Positions 24,701-39,083 of a DNA stretch of 64,000 nt are shown here, piece by piece (position 1 is the first letter of the stretch; the number at the start of each line of letters is the position of its first letter). The notes below the pieces were generated by a model. The model had not been told where the DNA came from. It did not search any database and saw only the letters and a program-made list of their open reading frames with translations. Origin of the DNA: Heliocidaris tuberculata. Taxonomy: Eukaryota > Echinodermata > Echinoidea > Camarodonta > Echinometridae. The DNA is taken from positions 5,627,858 through 5,691,857 of the forward strand of contig CM046839.1 in assembly GCA_025618425.1 (NCBI GenBank), read 5' to 3'. Position numbers and translations under genes: made by a program.

Positions 24701-27700
24701 ACAAAGAACAAGAAGGTCAGCTGAAGAGAATGTAACTATCATTACAGAAGTTCATTAATAAGAACCCACGATATGGTAGTGAAAGAATCAAAGATGACCA
24801 AACACCAACCAAATTACCAAACCCAGTGGCAACCCAGTGGCGTAGCGTAGATCCAGCCATTCAGGGGGGGGGGGGGCAATGCAGTCCTGGGGAAGGGGGG
24901 CAACTGGGAATATGAGGTGGATGAAATGAAATGCGAAAGACCAAGGCGTTAAAGTGATGGGAGTGTGTGGGAGGGCTCATATCACATTCTTTTCATGTTG
25001 CCTTTCTCTTCTCCCCCTTTTTTTCTCTCTGTCTCTATCTCTTTTTAAAAACTAATTCGGGAGTGGGGACGTGTTCCCTTGACACCGTGCTCCCCCATAG
25101 TTACCCCCAACCCAAAGCAACCACCAACCAAAAGAGTGAGCAGAGGACCGGTCGTGGAACCGAGAGCAAAGTGTTAGGAGAAAGTCATTATTAACGCAAA
25201 GCATTCAAGAAATAGAGAGTAAAAAAACAAACAAACAAACAAAACAAAAACACGCCAATAGTCAGATAGTATGAATAAGGAAAAAGATTTGAAATAGGAA
25301 ATTATTTCTTGACAGAAATTTCGTTGTATTTTATAATAAAAACAACAATGATAATGATAATAATAACAATAAAAATAATTATGCTAAAAATATATTGTAA
25401 ATTTCACGTTTTTACAAAGTCATCTGAAGTGTGATGAGACTCACGGAAGAACTTCTGAAGAAAGATACCACACATGATTAACATGTAGAGAGTTAGCCAG
25501 AAGATTTCCAACTTGTTGTTCTCAATGTAGCTCGTGATGACGTTATATAAACGGACAAGTTTGTTGGCCTGATATTTCTTCTCTACGGTTTGTATGTTCA
25601 CCCCCTTGGAGCTCTTCTTCTTCTTAGCTGAACGACGGCCCCTGAAGTAAAGAAACGATTGAAAGCCATTCTAAACTTTACACCAATAGCAATCTTTCAT
25701 TAAGAATACTCTGAAATAGCTCACAAACAAATTCACTATATCTACAGAATCTTGTCATACCGTACTTGTGTTTTGGGTAAAGATGACAAGTAATATACAA
25801 TTAATCAACACATTAAACCTTCAAGAAGAATTGATGTTAGGTAGAAGAATTGATGTTAGGTAAATGAAATATTGAAAAGCGCTCAATTTGTAGGCAAAAG
25901 GTTCACAGCATTAATAGAATAATACTAATTTTTTATTAGTTGTGAACATGAGCGGCGATCCTGGGGGGGGGGGGGGGGGTGGGACGCGTCCCCCCGGAAA
26001 TTTTGAAGTTTGTACAGCAAACAATGGTAAAGGCTAGTCCCGTCCCCCACCCCCTAGCCGTGACAAGAAATTTCCGCACATGGTTGTGAAGAATAACGAC
26101 CACCTATATACCTAAATATTTTCAGTAAATTCATAAATTCTGTTTTATATATTTTATTATGTGATCCAATTTCAAGACTTATAAAATAATATAAATGACT
26201 TTTAAAGTGAAAACTGTCATTTTGTAGAAGAATATTCCCGGGAATTAGGAAAATGTTTGTGCTGAATTCTTCTTTGGAATCTTCTTTGGAATCGGGAATA
26301 AGGCCATTGCATGATATTCATGACAATTTTTAGTTGAACATGATGTAGAAATGCATGTGTAAATAGTTTTTAGGGATTGATAGATTGTTGTTTGTCGTGT
26401 CTATTAGCATGGACCTACTAGGTCCATGCTAATAGCAATCAACAAAACATAAAAAGACATACTGTCAAAGGCAGAAATGTTAGCATCAAGTAGCGCGAGA
26501 CAACATTTTCATCAAATTACATTTTATGGAATCTTACCAAGGGTTTTAGGATCTACTTGTTCACATTTCCTTCCGTATCTTTTATCCGATATACTAATCA
26601 AGTAAACACACGGAAATGGATCTGTATCCCGGTATGATTAGTTACATCCTGTCTGCTATTAGACACGTTTACATACAAAAGAAATGCTCAGATGCAGTGG
26701 CAACTACAAACAGAGTAATCCGCATTAAAACGATTTGTTTAATTACACTAATATCTTACCCCTTGTACCATTCCTTTATCAGTTGTATTACTTACATGTG
26801 ATAAAAATACACCTTGATGACTAAGCCTTCGTATAAAAAAAAAAACGATTTAAACGTAAAAGAATCGGGATTTCTTGGATTAGGATATCTCGAAACAGAT
26901 CTTATATAGTGGGGTTTAATGAATCATGTCTGACATTAATTAGGATTAAAGTCCGGTGTTCCTGAAGATTAGGAACAAGGGAGGAAACTAAAAGATAAAG
27001 CTCTTTACTTTGATTTTATCAAATCATATTCAGGGTTGGCTGATAACAGATGCGTGTGCTAGTAAAGGTAAACTATGGCCCGATGGATAAAGCTGCAATC
27101 ATGGGGTTTACATCGAAGTCCCATGCGTTATAATCTGTGGTAAGACATCAATCCTCAATATCATAATATTATTCTATCTTCCTTAGCAGTCATGAAAAAA
27201 AACATCAAAATTAATATGAGTAATCAAATAGTATGTATGATATCCCATCAGAGAATACGAAGAGTGCCACTGCCCTTTTATAAGAGGACACATTACCCAT
27301 GTAATTATATCTAAACTATATCGGCAATGTACAAAGAAACAGCATAACATTGACGGTAACGTAAGTATTTGATTTTGTGAAGAAAAAAAATATTGACATA
27401 TGTGTTTCGAGATTTGGAGACCCAGCTAGTTTAAGAACATAAATTACAAAACCTTTTAAAATGCAAGATGATAGGGCATGTAATGTCAATAAGCTTAACC
27501 CTACCTAAATGTCCTCGACGCCCCCCCCCCCCTCCCCACCCCACCTAATTTTTTTGCACCTACGTACGTCCCTGGCAAATAGTGCAAAAGTCCAATGACT
27601 TCTTTCAAGTAATGGTTATTACCCATGTAAAGCTCATTGGTTTAATGTAAACATTGTTGATATTTTGATCAGTGGCGTAACTACTGGGGGCAAAGGGGAC

Positions 27701-29465
27701 ACGTGCTACCCCCAATCGAATAGAAAAAAGGGGGAGAAAAGAGACAGAAAAGGAAAGGGAATGGGGGGAAAGGACGAGCAAAGACGGGCCCATCGGGCAC
27801 CATACCCTTGAGCTGTATGCTTGTTTATTCGTATTTCATTCACCGAGTAAGACCTTGCTCTCCTTCCCCCATGCCAGTGTCCCCCTCAATGACCCATGCT
27901 ACGCCACTAATTTGATCAAAGTCTCTACTCACGCATATCCTGCCAGTGTACTCCTTATGCCACGTTTCTCCGTTTTACTGTCGCGATTGCCATCTTTGCT
28001 TTTCTTGCTTCCATCTTTAGACTTCTTGCTCCCAGAATTTTTGCTCTTTCCTCCAGAGCTGCCCTTGCCTGTGGATGATTATAAGGATAATAATTTTCGA
28101 CGACGATGATAGCCACGCCCATTCCTTCCAAATTACACCCATTCTCGTAACCATGGATACTGTACCGCTGTAGCTAAACTTACTTTCACAATTTCCTAAA
28201 ATAGTATATAAAAATACCCACTTCTTCATACACATTTCTTTCACCCCATCCCCTTCTAATATCTAATGGTAGATGTGCAAGAGTTAAACTTACTACTCTC
28301 ATCAAAATGTCCTGGGTATAATGTCCTGGGTATAATGCATACAGGCTTGTCCCTTCTAAAATTCATCCTTCTCATCCTCTCTAATCTACATACTTTAATG
28401 TAACGATAACAACAGGCCTAGCCCAAATGGCGGCCCGATCCGAGCTCTCACAATGTTCTCACTGGAGCATACATGCTCATCCCTTCACAAACTGAGTATA
28501 CCCCGGCCTTTTATGTCTTCCGATGTACACCCCTCTTTATAACCATGGTAATCTAACCCAGCAATATCTTAGATATACGCCCCTTCACGACTTTAACCCT
28601 TTCAATCCCATTGTTGGAACCGTAGCAACAGACCTAGTCCAATGGTAGAGTTACTGAAACTCTCCTTGTTATCCCCCATCAGGATGTTGAAATCTTCCAA
28701 AGTAAGCTCCTCCTTTTCCTCGAATCCAGCATCTTTGAACATCGACGCAATCGCATCATCCATCTTCTCCTGTTCCAGTGAAGCACTATTCGTCTCCAGC
28801 ATCGACCTGCATGGTGAAGTGAAAACGGAGACGTGATCGTGATCATGAAAATTAATTCCTCATGGGCATGTTTCTCATGAAATTGAATATTATATTATTC
28901 AAAAGCTCCTTTTTTCTTTCGGTAGCAGTATGACTAACACTGAAAGAACATCAGAAAGCCTTTATAAAAGCTTTCATTGGAATTCAGAGGACTCTATAAA
29001 CGAAAAAAAAAAATGAAAAGAAGGTTTGATCATTTACATTTACTTCGTGTAATTCTAAGTTACGAATGACAATTATTACATCTTGAAATGACTACTTCAT
29101 GTTACATCACTTTACAAATTATCTTGTCATACACATTAATCATTTCTTGATCTCTAGATATTTTTTTTTTCTTTATAGGATTCAATCAAATCACAATCAG
29201 AATGATTTTATCATGATTACCTGAGCATGATTTTGAATTCATCACGTGACAATGCGCCAGAATTGTCGACATCATACATGTCAAACATCAGCTTAATCTT
29301 GTCCTCTGGTTTACCTGGAATGCAATTCATATGAATATAATAATAATAATAATGATGATAATGATAATAATGATGATAATAGTAATAATAACAATAATAG
29401 TAGTAATAATGATAATAGTAACGATAGTAATAATGATTATAATCATAATAATAATAATAATAATG

Positions 29466-29502
<37 letters not shown>

Positions 29503-31029
29503 TAATGAGAATAATAATATTATAACTAATGATAATGATAATAAAATTAATAATAATAATAATGAAAAAAATAAAATTACGTAGCACATTTTCCCGTTAC
29601 AAGTATTTAAGTGAAAGAAATATATTGATAAGAAAAAAAATGATATACAGCAAACGTTGGAACATTTTTTTTTTAAGTAAGGCATTTCAATTTTGCTATA
29701 TCCTCACCCTTAGCAAAGATAACAGTGACGTCAAGAAACTCTCTGAAGGAGATCGATCCACTCCCATCCTTGTCGACGAGCTCGAACATGAGTTGAACGA
29801 ACTGGGAGTCGGGTTTTAGAGTGAGGAGTTCACCAAACTCATACTTGCTCAGTTCACATTCCATAATAGCTTGGCCATCCTCCATCTGGGTGATACTTTC
29901 CATCAGCTCCTCAGGACTGTCCCCTTCCTGTCAGACGAAGACGTGGAATTTGCGTAATGTGATGATAATTAAGACCAGTTCGATATTAATTTATCAATAG
30001 GAGGTGCCGTGGTCCAGTGGTTTAAGGCGCTTGACTGGAGGTGCGAGGATCGGGCGTTCGATCCCCGGCACGGCACTTATGCCCTTGAGCAAGGCATTTT
30101 ATCTACATTGCTCTTTTATCGTACATCAAATAAATGAAATGCTAAAGGCACATTGATACAAGCGTGTGCATGTGTGTTATTAAAAATTAACAAAAAATAG
30201 TAAGAGGAAGTTAAAACACAAACTTCATACTTCTTCAGAAGTATGACTCATGTATACAACTTCCAAGTTAAAGTAATGATGCACTTGTCGAACAACATAT
30301 AACCTTTCCCAAGCACTGAGTATGACGGTCATTTTTTCAAGGAATCAAGGCTCACCAAATCCCAGTAGAGGGTTTACAGAATACAGAAGGGGTCCATGAC
30401 ATCATTCGAGTCACTAAATATATTAACATTACATTTCCCGATAATTATTTTCCCGCGGGAATCACATCAGCCCCAAGGGTAGCGAGAGGATGCGTCGCAG
30501 TGTTTATCCTTATTCAATGGGACATTTTTTAATGTATTATTTTTTTTTCTCAAAGGGAGGGCGGCCGTTTCGTCCCCTGTCCGCTTACGCACATTATTAT
30601 AACTCACATAGTTGAGAGCTAATCGAATGAAACGCTCTAGAACTGCCTGTCGCTGTTGCTTGGTAACCGCCATCCGTAGGAGATCGTACTCCCGGAGCTC
30701 ACGGCGTTCCATGATCACGCCGGTCTGCTGTCGTCCAATGAAGCTTTGGAGGTCGCTCACGAACTCCAGACGATCATCGACATGGTGAAACTTAAGGACG
30801 AGGTCATATCTATCAAGGATGGACAAAAGAGAAAGAAAGGGTATGAGATCAACAAAGAGAGAAAGCATAAATAAATGTTAAAAAATTATAGTTATTAAAG
30901 ATAATACACGCAAATAACACAAGATAAGATAGCTACAAAAAAGGGTAATGATAGTATTTGGCGCTTTTTATCCTTAGGAAACTCCCATAAAATTAATGCT
31001 TAATTTTTGTTATTAATGTTATTAATATT

Positions 31030-31095
<66 letters not shown>

Positions 31096-34000
31096 ATTAT
31101 TATTATTATTATTATTATTATTGTTATTGTTGTTGTAATTGTCATTATTATTATTACTATTATTATTATTATAATCATTATTATTACCATTACTATTATT
31201 ATCATCAGTATAATTATCAAGATTCTTCTTATTATTATTACAATTATTTTTTATTATTATGATTATTAATATTATGATTAATATTATGATTATTATGATT
31301 ATTATGATTATTATTATGATTATGATTATCATTATCATCAATATAATTATTGTGATTGTTATGATTATTATTATGATGATGATGATGATGATGGTGATGA
31401 TGATTATTTTTATTATTATTATTATTATTATCATCATTATTATTATTATCATTATTATGATGATGATGATTACTACTATTATGGTGATGAAGATGATGAT
31501 TATTATTATAATTATGAAGTAGAATGATGCTTACTCTTTCTCCAGCTTGACTAGGATGTATCTCTGTTTGGAATCTGAGCTCATGAAGACAGTAATTCTC
31601 TGAGGATGACTAACATCGATGCTACGATGAAGCTTAGATCCTCTCTGACTTATTACTCGTATACACTGATTAGGACCAAGGCAAAGCTCGATCTCTCTCC
31701 CAGGCTCGTCAAAACCAGACCATTCCGTCGCTGATGTTAAGGAATCAGAAACAAAAAAAAAATTGTCAATATTATTGATGAAATTACAAATATTGCATAC
31801 ATCGATCCATGTTAGACCTGCATCCATCCTGAGAAATATAGTCTGGTTCACTATGTAAGAAAATGGGCTTTCGTTCAAAATTTTTGGAGATTAGCAAAAC
31901 TATACATTTTTATAATCGCTAGAACATGGGAAATTCAAAAATTGATGTTGGCATTTGCACAAATCACCGGCATAGCGGCCATTTTGGATTTTCAAAATGG
32001 CCGCTATGTGTAACTCGTATTGAACAAATTAGAAGATATTTTTTTAACAGAGCCTCATCTTACCATGTATGTATCATCATATTAAAGGGCATTAAATTTT
32101 CTACAACATGATACCACATTTAATGGGTTTGGTGATGATTTGCGATACAATTCTTGGCCAAGAATGTGATTGTTTACATAATTTTTTACAAATATGAATT
32201 TCTTCAAAATACGTATTTCTTATTATTTCAAAAGTTATTTTCACTAATTAGTTCAAACTTTTCAGAAAACTGCCCATATGTACGGTTAATATCATATAAA
32301 AATTACAAGTCCATTGCTTATCAAACAAAACAGTTATAGCGCTCTAAAGTTGACACTTTGATATTAGCTAAAGTAGAGAATCGATAACAAAAGTGGTTAC
32401 TAAGTGCTGCCTTCTCCCGAACAATGGTAACATTGGGAGACGTGAAATGGATTATTTCGGTAGTACATGCTATTGTCATGCAGATGAATATTTTAATAGG
32501 AAGTGTGATGTCAGATGATTCAGTACGATCATATTTTAGTGATATACAATTGTTTATTAGTTCCCGTTGCTATGTGCCTAATAACAGATGATATGTGTTG
32601 AGAAATAAAAAGGCTAACTGTCCAATAATATATATGAGGAAACCTGGTTTTAAGTGATAATCACGATTCACACTCCAACACACGTATATACTAGATTATA
32701 GGGTACAGAACTTGCACCTCTACATGTCCATGCTTTCCCCTCCCCCTTTCTGTTTTTAAAAAGAGACAAACTGGTACAAAGTAATATTCATAAGGTACTT
32801 TGGATAATGGTAAAAAAAATCATTGACCCTTGACAAATCATTAAAATCTCATGGTTACTGGAAAAATATTTGCCAATGCCTTACCCTTCTTCCCCCCCCC
32901 CCCCACCCCCTTCCCCTCTAAAATTTAACTTAAAACAATACCTACAAGTATTATTGGTACAAGGAAGCAACTGAGGCCATCAGTGAAATAACATGGGACC
33001 TGTATTCACGTGATAGACAAGCTTTACACTCTAAAACATGTAGATACTTGGTGGTGGGGTTCAAAACTTGCGTATATTGATACCAAACAGTTTTTACCAT
33101 CAATCCAAGTCTGGTTGACCGCCAAAATTGGGTCCCCTGTAACATTTCCAAGCACTTTCAATATTAAAACGAGCATAGTTTTACGAGGTGGGGAGGGGTG
33201 GGGGCTCGGGGCTGAAAGTAAAGTTTACATTCGGGCAAGAGGCGTCAGCCCCCCCCCCCCCCCCCACGGCTCAGTTGTAGATAAAGTTCATCGGTTGGTC
33301 TCAATCAGCGCATTTCACGCCTCTCTAAATTTTGGCTTTCTTAATTTCAGCATTGCAAAAATCTTTTGCCACGAAAGATCCTTCTAAACTTAGGTGACGT
33401 TTTGAGTAAAAAGTGATTTAACACAATATTTCTTGCTACCACTGTTTATCTTATCTTTTAAAAATTGTCTTATTTAAGCTTTACTATTTACCTTAAATAG
33501 AAGAACTGAGAGCAAAAAAAATGTGACCTTTCGAGATTTTTTCTCTGTTTTTGTACAAAGTGGTTAAAACGCAATATTTCTTATTCTATTTTTATATCTT
33601 TATTTCTCCTTATTTATGTTATTAAGCTTTTATTATTTACCTTAAAAAGCAGAACTGAAAGTAAATAAAGTTTTAAAAAACACAATATGACATGTAGGAA
33701 CTGAGCATTTTAAAGGTTGTGAGCTGTCTGTGCTGTAATGGCGTGATCCTACATGACAGTGTATACAATAAATAGATTAGCCTAATTGGAGTACCCTAAA
33801 ACGTCTTTGGGCCAAGTAAAGTTAATAATTATTTGTTGTACTGTAAAATACAATTATTTAGTTTGCACATGCTGGTGGACATATTAGAACAGGAAGTCTG
33901 TCTCTAGTTTGATACAGTATAATTGAGTAGTAGGTTACAATAATACAGCTAAAGAACTGCACTTGGTATTTAATTCAAGGGGTAGTTATCCGGGGGGGGG

Positions 34001-34642
34001 GGGACTGCCCAGTGATGATAGTCGATGGGAAAGTTCGCAGACTGAAAAACAAAAGTCGTTAAAAGTGACTTTATTCATTTGCATTCAATTGTTTTTCAAC
34101 CAAATATCTTGCTTTATAGGTCTGTTATTAGAGGGTCTTTTTTTCTGAATCAATATTCAGATAGAAAAGTCATTTTGAAAATCCAAGATGGAAGCCACAT
34201 GAAGCGTTGAGATGGGAACTCTAATGACGTCACCAATGTTTTTCCTGACCTTGGAAACATAGTATTAGAATATTCCAATATGTTTCTAGGCTGCCTTGAA
34301 GCAGAGATAGGGCAATATAATATTTCATGGCGGCCAATTTGAAAATCCAAAATGGCCGTCATATGCGATGAAACGTTGGGAGTAGAAGTCTAGTAATGTC
34401 ACAGATTCTTTTCTCGACCCAAGAAACGTAGGATTAGCATATTTCATTCAGTTTCTACTTTGAAAAGAAGCCGACGTAGGAGAAAAAATGGATTTGTGGC
34501 GGCCACTTTGAAAATTCAAAAATGGCCGCCATGTCCAATAAAGCGTTGAGATTGGAAGTTTAATTATGTCACTAATCGTTTTCCTGACCCAGGAAACAAA
34601 GTACTAGCATAATTATTCTGTTAAATTGCTATAGGTTGACTG

Positions 34643-34710
<68 letters not shown>

Positions 34711-37700
34711 CACACATATATATGTGTGTGTCATTTTTAAAATACAAAATGGCCGCCGTGTGCGATGACGCATTAAGATTAGAAGTCTAATTATGTCACC
34801 AATAGTTTTATCGACTAAGAAAAGGATTAGAATATTTTTGCTAAGTTCCTAGGTTGACCAGAAGCAGAGATAAGGCAACTTATATATTACACGTATGCCA
34901 TTTTGAAAATCCAAAATGGCCTCCATATGCGAGGAAGCGGTAGAAGAAGATGTCTAGATGTCACCATTTGTTTTCTGCACCCATAGATAGTAGGACTGGC
35001 CCATTTCATTACGTTTATACCTTTAAAAGAAGCCGAGATAAGGCAAATTATGGCGGCTATTTTGAAAATCCAAAATGGCCTCCAAGCCGGTGTTTGTGCA
35101 AATGCCAACATCATTATTTTGCTTATCCATGCTCTAATGATTCCGAAAATGTATAGTTTTGCTAATCTCCAAAAACTTTGAACAAAAATATATAGTGAAC
35201 CTGACTAGAAGGCAGCCCTTGGCTTTATTTCTCTGTTTTAGCAAATATCAAAGTGTGAACTTTAGAGTACTATAAATTTTTTGTTAAATAAGCAATGAAC
35301 TTGTAATTTTTATATGATATTGACCCTATATATGGTTGATTTTCTGTAAAGTTGGAAGTCATTAGTGAAATGGACTTTTGAAATATGGAGAAATATGTAG
35401 TTTGAAGCAATGCATATTTTTGAAAAAAATGATAAAAATCACATTTTCTGCCCAAAATTGTTATACAAATCACCACGAAACCCATCGAATGTGGTGTCAT
35501 GTTGTAGAGAATTTAATGCCCTTTAATATGCTACCACAAAAATGATAGAATGAGGTTCTGTTACAAAAATATCTTCAGAAGTGTTCAATACTAGTTACAT
35601 ATGGCGGCCATTTTGAAAATCCAAAAAGGCTGCTCGGTCAGGGTTTTGTGCAAATGCCAACATCAATTTTCGGATTCCCAATGTTCTACCGATTCCAAAA
35701 ATGTATAGTTTTGCTAATCTCCAAAAATTCTGAACAAAAATACATAGTGAACCTGACTAATAGGTTCTTGGTTAGAATATCGGATCAACCTTTTTTTGTT
35801 GTTGTTGTTGTTCCAAATCAATATCCCGATTCATCTCAATTATTGTCGATTTATTTCAAAATTTATTTTAGAAAGTATATTTCCTTCATGACGGAAGTGC
35901 AATAAACGTTTGCAAGTTATCAAACTTTGTAGGAACATCTATGGGGTCCTAGGAAACACGAACACGTTTTATTCGCGGAAAAAATAATAGTGTATGAATA
36001 TCATAAGTGAAGTGGGTGTGGGGCCCAGCCACCGAGGGGCCATTGGTATCACCTGGGTATTTTTGTACTTGTATTTTTGTGGATGAGATGCAAGACAACA
36101 AGGCTTCAAGAGACAGGGGTGGGATGGAGTCATATCATCTTCTTCTCACGTTGCCTTCCACCTCTCCCTTTTCATTTCCTCCCTCTCTTTCTCTTTTCCA
36201 TTTTTATACAACTTTTAGTGGTTTTTGATGAAGTATAAAATTATTGTATTTTGGCACAAGATTGATGGCACTATTGATGGGGAACATTACATCAAAATCT
36301 TCAAATACAATCTACCATCTCTCAAATATTTATTCGGAGATGGAGGAGCAGTATTCCAGCCAGACAATGCTTCCTGTCACACAGCCAAGGCTGTGAAGAA
36401 GTGGACAGCAGATAACCATCTTGAGATTCTCCCATGGCCCGGCAACAGTCCTGACATGAACCCAATCGAGCACGTGTGGGACTTCATCCGGAGGAAGATC
36501 GAAAAAATAGATTCAGGAATGCAGCAGACCTACAGGAAAGACTTGAACACGAGTGGAAAGTCATCCCAGCTGAATATTTGAAGAAACTAGTTGAAAGTAT
36601 GCTAAAACACGTGAATGCCTTAATCAAGGCAAGAAGTGGACCAACCAAATATTAACTGTAAAAAGATTTATTATCATTACTAAAATGCATTTTGTTGATT
36701 GATTTTTAGAGAAATAAGTCATTTCAAATAATTTGGGTTTGAAAATTATGATTTCATTGTCATTATACAAAGTTTTTGGTTGTATTTCTAGAGAAAAAAA
36801 GTCAAATACGTGTTTTTACAGGAGGTGGCTAGAATTAATTTTGGCCAGTAGATATATTTTGCATTAACTCTTTACCCTACAAATAATGTCGGATCGACGT
36901 AACGAGTATTTTATCTATTTGAATTCAGCTGAATCATATGGGAAGAATTAAACTGAATCTTATATTCTACCTAGATAAGACTGTGTGTCCTCAGGGTGTT
37001 GCATCCTTGTTGTTTTGTGTATAGCTCTCTTGGTTTCCTCTATTCTGCGCGTGCGCACTGTCGCGATGATGTAGAGGGCTAATATACAACCTGGAGTAAA
37101 CAAATACACAAACAAACAAACGGAGAAAGAGGGCATCAAAATACGATAATGGAGAACACTGTTCATTCTGTCATGGCTGTTTTTCACTGTACTGCAGTGC
37201 GTGAGGTATCATTCCACAGATATACGCATTCAAATACTTCCCTCGTGTTGGATATATGAAAATACGTAGTTTACACTATTCATAATACGCTTATTAGATT
37301 TTATTACAAAAGAGAGAGAATGTAAGATATATTACCATCATTCAATATTTATCGAAATTTATTCTAATGCTGGTTGGAGTACAAAACAGAAACTTTTTAC
37401 TTCTAACACACAAGAAGACCCTTGTATGTTTGTCTATCTGATGTTGGCTTTTCTTTATCGATGATAAAGAAAAAGATTAATCCCATGCTTGTCACAAGCT
37501 GTCTGACGATAGAAAATCTAGGTATGAGTAACTGATTATAAAGAAAAAGATTAATCAGTGTTTTATCAATTTAATCAGTAGTTTTCTTTTTTACAAAATT
37601 GGGAGAAACTAATATGTATTACAACGATGATAAAAGGAAGATAATCCCTCTCCTTTCAAAGACTGCTTGATAATGTTTTTTTCAAAACTGAGAGAAATTC

Positions 37701-38680
37701 TAAGTATATTCAACCGATTATAAAGAGGAAGGTTATTCCATGTTTATCAAAGTCTCTCCGATGATTGTTTATTCTAAAACTGAAAGAAATTCAAGATTTA
37801 TCTCACCGACAACAATCAGGAAAGATAGTTCCTTGCTAATCAAAGACTATTCTCAAGGTAGTTTGTTTCAAAAGAGAAAGACACAATCACCCGATTAAAA
37901 AAGAATATTATTCCATGGCTACCAAAGTTACCTGATGCATGTATTTTCCAAAACAGAAAGTAACTTAATGATTTATCATAGCGATAACAAAGAGGAAGAT
38001 GATTCTATGTTTATCAAGGTCTCTCTTTGTTTAATACAAAACCAAAAGAAAATTTAAAGGTCAATCTGTTTATCAAAGTCTCTGTGATCTTGTTAATTAA
38101 AAGAAAATCCACATTTATTTTATCGAAACAAACAGAAAGATCAAACCATGTTTATAAAAGTCTATCTTGTTTTTATTACGAAACTGAAAGAAACTTTTTT
38201 ACCGATTATGAAGAGGAAGAGCAAGGCAAATGTCAAGCCGTAGGAGATCTTGCTACCAGTGAAGTAATCATACATGATGAGGGGTACGCAGGGTTCCAAA
38301 TATTTTGCCTCTAGAAATGCGTTATCCTTCTCAGAAAAACAAGGATCATCTGCATTTGAGGAGAAACCATTATTCATATTATTGATAGGCAGGCCGTGCA
38401 TAAGGAAAAATAGCATAAAAAGAGAGGAACAAATCATGATAAAACTTTTGTACTAATCATGATCATAATGATTCCTTCAAGGCTGCTAATGATTATGATA
38501 TACTGGACATTGCCATATCCATTGACAACATCATCATGATCGTAACACATGAATAGCTCATATCGTCTAGATGTGTGATTTTTTTAGAAATAGTTTTAAT
38601 ATAGGTTTGATATATAGTTGTTTCTTATCTATATCTCTACTTTTCCACCTCACGCTTTGACTCCCATCTGGTCTTGATTG

Positions 38681-38731
<51 letters not shown>

Positions 38732-38768
38732 TCATACTCATTTTCTCTCTTCTTAGCCCTCTACCCCA

Positions 38769-38810
<42 letters not shown>

Positions 38811-38948
38811 CCCTCTCTCCATTTCCCCTCATCTCACTTCCTTACTCCTCTCTCTCTCTTTCTCTCTCCCTCTCCCCTCCCCTCTCTCTCTCTCTCTCTC
38901 TTCTTAATCATACTCATTTTCTCTCTTCTTTAGCCCTCTACCCCATCC

Positions 38949-39001
<53 letters not shown>

Positions 39002-39035
39002 CCCTCTCTCCATTTCCCCTCATCTCACTTCCTTA

Positions 39036-39083
<48 letters not shown>

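Larger units (their letters stand above)
25642..27932. other. Gene A intron 21, 2.3 kb
   Basis: Contains a G/C-run block near 25950-26070, the perfect hairpin at 26401-26435 and the hAT-like MITE at 27670-27909. The remainder is unremarkable AT-rich sequence. Confidence 0.7.
31855..35765. mobile_element. Large inverted-repeat complex in gene A intron 15
   Basis: Left arm about 31855-32390 and right arm about 35207-35765 are inverted copies sharing GGTTCACTATGTA ends, 'GGAGATTAGCAAAACTATAC' and further blocks. An extra right terminus ends near 35206. Between them sit a tandem array (34155-35090) and unassigned AT-rich DNA. No transposase reading frame. Possibly two nested copies of one element. 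Confidence 0.65.
31731..36970. other. Gene A intron 15, 5.2 kb
   Basis: Filled mostly by the inverted-repeat complex (31855-35765) and the Tc1-like remnant (36225-36848). The rest, including 32.4-33.9 kb, is AT-rich with poly-C and poly-G runs; I see no gene. Confidence 0.7.

Noticed and set aside
30004..30076. A functional tRNA gene
   Set aside because: The acceptor pair, A box and B box are present, but anticodon and T stems are poor and a SINE body follows, so it is a tRNA-derived SINE.
36225..36581. An intact host gene or active transposase
   Set aside because: It lacks the DNA-binding half and is frameshifted.
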